Shown one piece after another: positions 6,189-7,771 of a stretch of DNA of 7,771 nucleotides. The stretch is from Solobacterium sp. UBA636 (lineage in GTDB: Bacteria; Bacillota_I; Bacilli_A; Erysipelotrichales; Erysipelotrichaceae), in the NCBI GenBank assembly GCA_002299675.1, contig DBOW01000008.1:9315-17085 (forward strand). The letters are read 5' to 3'. The notes under the pieces were generated by a model. The model was not told where the DNA came from and did not search any database. It was given only the letters and a program-made list of their open reading frames with translations. Position 1 is the first letter of the stretch; each line of letters begins with the position of its first letter. A program made the translations under genes and the position numbers.

Positions 6189-6192
6189 AATG

Positions 6193-6657
6193 ATGGATAA
6201 AGAAAAACTATATCTTGAATATTTTGATCAGGTCTATCGCTTCCTTTTGAAAATGGGCGCTGATGTAAATCTGGCTGAGGAACTGACTGCTGAAACGATG
6301 TATCGGGCAATTAACAACATCAGCAAGTTCAAAGCTGAATGCAAGCTGTCCGTGTGGCTTTGTCAGATTGCCAAGAATCTTTACCTGAGCAAACTTAAGG
6401 AAGATAAACGCTATACTGTTCTGGATGACAATATAGCTTTAAATGAAGAAAAAACCGATACCGAACTTAGTGAAAAAATACTTCAGAAAGTGCATGAACT
6501 TGACGAACCATATAAAGAAGTATTTATGTTAAGAGTACTGTCTGAATTAAGCTTTAAGAAGATAGCGTCATTATTCAAGAAAAACGAATCATGGGCCAGG
6601 GTAACCTACTACAGAGCCAGAATGAAGATAAAGGAGGAACTTAAGGATGAAATATGA
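6193..6657 (+). CDS. ECF-type RNA polymerase sigma factor
   Basis: This 154-residue protein has the two-domain layout of a Group 4 (ECF) sigma factor. Region 2 covers about 8-70: YFDQVYRFLL, AEELTAETMYRAI (the usual place of the polymerase-binding segment), then KLSVWLCQIAKNLYLSKLK for -10 recognition. A variable linker (71-95) leads to region 4 (about 97-148), with LDEPYKEVFMLRVLSELSFK and a helix-turn-helix ending in VTYYRARMKIKEEL for -35 recognition. Region 3 is absent, as expected for ECF. It overlaps the next gene by 11 bases, and that gene looks like its anti-sigma factor, so the pair should respond to a signal outside the membrane. Regulon and signal cannot be read here. It resembles sigma factors of the SigY/YlaC kind in general form, but I cannot assign a subgroup. 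The overlap with the rbfA terminator shows separate transcription. Confidence 0.9.
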   Translation: MDKEKLYLEYFDQVYRFLLKMGADVNLAEELTAETMYRAINNISKFKAECKLSVWLCQIAKNLYLSKLKEDKRYTVLDDNIALNEEKTDTELSEKILQKVHELDEPYKEVFMLRVLSELSFKKIASLFKKNESWARVTYYRARMKIKEELKDEI

Positions 6658-7303
6658 TCATAATGTAATTAAAGACCTTTTGCCACTATATATCGACGAT
6701 GTTTTATCAGATTCATCCAGACAGATCGTTGATGAACATCTTGATGAATGTGAAGACTGCAGAAAATACCTGAATGATTTAAAAGAGTCAAATAAGGTTG
6801 AACTCAACATTACAGATACGGAACTGGAAAAAGAACATGCCGATATATTAAAACTGTTGCGCAAAAAGATTGTCAGAAGAAATATCATCATTTCACTTTT
6901 AAGCATTTTTATTGTGATATCTATATTTTCCTTATCTCTGTTTTATCTAAAAAACACTGCAGAATATCTCGATGTTAATCAGCTTAAAGTGGAAGAAAAG
7001 GGGAATGACCTCATACTTGAAATAGAACATGCAGTATGGAATCAGATTTCGCAGGTCAGATTTACTTTATCTGAAAACGGAAAAGAATATGACTGCATAG
7101 CCCTGTGTGCTGATACTACAAAATTTGATAAACTTTTTTCTTCCCTTAATGCCATGTCTCAATATACTCTTATCTATAATGTTTCTGATGAAAACGACAT
7201 CGACAGAATATACTACAGCAATACTGGCATACTTCCATCAAGTGGCGAATTGAGTAACAGCGATTCTCTTTATTCTTCCCTGGAACTTATTTATCAGAAG
7301 TAA
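6647..7303 (+). CDS. Membrane-anchored zinc-finger anti-sigma factor
   Basis: The 218 residues begin with a zinc-finger anti-sigma (zf-HC2 type) domain: DLLPLYIDDVLS (10-21) and HLDECEDCRKYL (31-42), giving His31-X3-Cys35-X2-Cys38. The first ligand, usually Cys about 26 residues before the His, is His5 here. A basic stretch (RKKIVRR, 72-78) precedes one membrane helix (79-101), placing the N-terminal domain in the cytoplasm and residues 102-218 outside. The outer domain is not one I recognise; it contains a Cys150-X3-Cys154 pair. The protein should hold the sigma factor inactive until a signal is sensed or the protein is cut. AGGAGG (6632-6637), inside the sigma gene, is 9 bases before ATG, and the 11-base overlap suggests translational coupling and balanced amounts. 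It ends just before a terminator. Confidence 0.85.
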   Translation: MKYDHNVIKDLLPLYIDDVLSDSSRQIVDEHLDECEDCRKYLNDLKESNKVELNITDTELEKEHADILKLLRKKIVRRNIIISLLSIFIVISIFSLSLFYLKNTAEYLDVNQLKVEEKGNDLILEIEHAVWNQISQVRFTLSENGKEYDCIALCADTTKFDKLFSSLNAMSQYTLIYNVSDENDIDRIYYSNTGILPSSGELSNSDSLYSSLELIYQK

Positions 7304-7306
7304 TTA

Positions 7307-7341
7307 AAAGGCAGCAGAACTAAAGTCTGTTGCCTTTCTTT
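7307..7341. terminator. Bidirectional terminator between the anti-sigma gene and the minus-strand pseudogene
   Basis: Bases 7307-7318 pair with 7326-7337 in a 12-bp stem with one G-T pair and a 7-base loop. On the plus strand it is followed by CTTT (7338-7341), giving a T-rich tail. On the minus strand the stem runs into TTTTAATTA. It starts 3 bases after the anti-sigma stop, and the minus-strand frame ends at 7340, so both converging units share the hairpin. Confidence 0.8.
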
Positions 7342-7771
7342 ACTGGTGAATTTGATTGTAAGCGAGCAAATCGTGCCTCAGCTTGTTAATATCATCATAA
7401 TCTGGGTGTTTAGCCTATTCCTCGATCTGTTCTACTGTAGTACCTGCGGCACCCGCGATAATCTCTAAAGGAACTCCATGATTATAAAGATAGATAGATA
7501 TTTCTTTTGATTTGCTGTCCTCACCAATAATTTTTCCAATCTGCTGATTCTCTTCAGCTATCATGCTTGATAAGTTGCACATACTTGATACCTTTTAATT
7601 CAGTACGTTTGATTTGCTGTCATTTGACTGAACAATCCATTCCTTAACCTGGCTGATGCTTGTGCCAACAAGACCTGCAATATACTCAATAGACTTGTTT
7701 TCGGAATAAAGTTTCAGAGATATTTCTCTGGATTTACTGTCTTCACCTTTAACAAATCCTCTCTTTTCACC
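7340..7771 (-). pseudogene. Decayed C-terminal part of a repeat-containing protein, probably an Rpn/PD-(D/E)XK nuclease-type putative transposase
   Basis: Read on the minus strand from the right edge, one frame spans 144 codons to a TAA at 7340-7342, with two internal stops in the same frame: TAA (7595-7597) and TAG (7415-7417). It carries a 36-residue module twice, each starting GEDSKS and containing IAG..GT. The first copy is followed by Trp; the second has TAG at that exact position, so a TGG-to-TAG change is likely. Coding sense continues after the TAG for 24 residues. Tails with short modules of this kind (a helix-turn-helix-like IAxxxGxSxxxVxxW unit) are common at the C-terminus of Rpn-family proteins in gut Bacillota; the nuclease domain would lie beyond the window. 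Family assignment is inference. A 55-residue ORF from ATG 7580-7582 (with weak AAGG upstream) is possible but more likely a remnant. Confidence 0.65.
7418..7747 (-). repeat. Two copies of a 36-codon module plus a short partial copy
   Basis: Module copies lie at 7640-7747 and 7418-7525, each 108 bases, 222 bases apart. Their translations match without gaps at 19 of 36 residues. A third, truncated piece is marked by TTTGATTTGCTGTC, which occurs exactly at 7608-7621 and at 7506-7519 (plus-strand reading), 102 bases or 34 codons apart and therefore in phase. The pattern fits internal duplication followed by deletion and point mutation. Confidence 0.75.

Noticed and set aside
6109..6192. A longer sigma-factor ORF starting at ATG 6109
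   Set aside because: The start lies in the loop region of the rbfA terminator, has no ribosome binding site, and its 28 extra residues have no sigma-like features. AGGAGG at 6183-6188 clearly serves ATG 6193.
7340..7771. Stop-codon recoding in the minus-strand frame
   Set aside because: All other genes use TAG, TAA and TGA as normal stops, and this frame holds two different internal stops (TAA and TAG). Mutation of a decaying gene explains it more simply.

Overview
The window comes from an AT-rich, Gram-positive-type (Bacillota) genome that uses the standard code: Trp is TGG, and TAA, TAG and TGA all act as stops. Strong AGGAGG-type ribosome binding sites precede most genes. The conserved transcription/translation cluster runs rimP-nusA-rnpM-infB-rbfA with no ylxQ, and NusA has a very long acidic tail. 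That pairing recalls the Mollicutes and their walled relatives (Erysipelotrichia-like). The placement is inference from gene order and protein style, not from a marker gene.

Layout, left to right. Bases 1-93 are the 3' end of an unidentified plus-strand gene, closed by a strong intrinsic terminator (103-136). A single gene (200-1363) follows, encoding a membrane cation/proton antiporter that resembles the SLC9B/NHA branch of the CPA2 superfamily. The best promoter candidate for the rimP operon (1355-1383) overlaps the last codons of this antiporter. A perfect 8-bp hairpin (1395-1414) sits at the predicted 5' end of the operon mRNA. The five-gene operon then runs to 6088 with gaps of at most 14 nt or 1-nt stop/start overlaps, and ends at a strong terminator (6093-6125).

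The operon couples transcription and translation. RimP and RbfA mature the 30S subunit, NusA controls pausing, termination and antitermination, RnpM (YlxR) is an RNA-binding modulator of RNase P, and IF2 delivers initiator tRNA. NusA is the unusual member: its KH2 domain ends near residue 365 and is followed by about 220 residues of charged, probably disordered tail.

Next is a two-gene unit (6193-7303): an ECF-type sigma factor overlapping by 11 nt with its probable membrane-anchored zinc-finger anti-sigma factor. It ends at a hairpin (7307-7341) that can work on both strands. The last 430 bases hold no intact plus-strand gene. On the minus strand they carry the decayed C-terminal end of a protein with a repeated 36-residue module, probably the tail of an Rpn/PD-(D/E)XK nuclease-type putative transposase. 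Two in-frame stops interrupt it, and one falls exactly where the sister repeat has Trp.

I see no tRNA, rRNA, CRISPR array, complete insertion sequence or clear novel system. The most interesting items are the NusA tail, the rimP leader hairpin, the sigma/anti-sigma pair and the decaying repeat protein.
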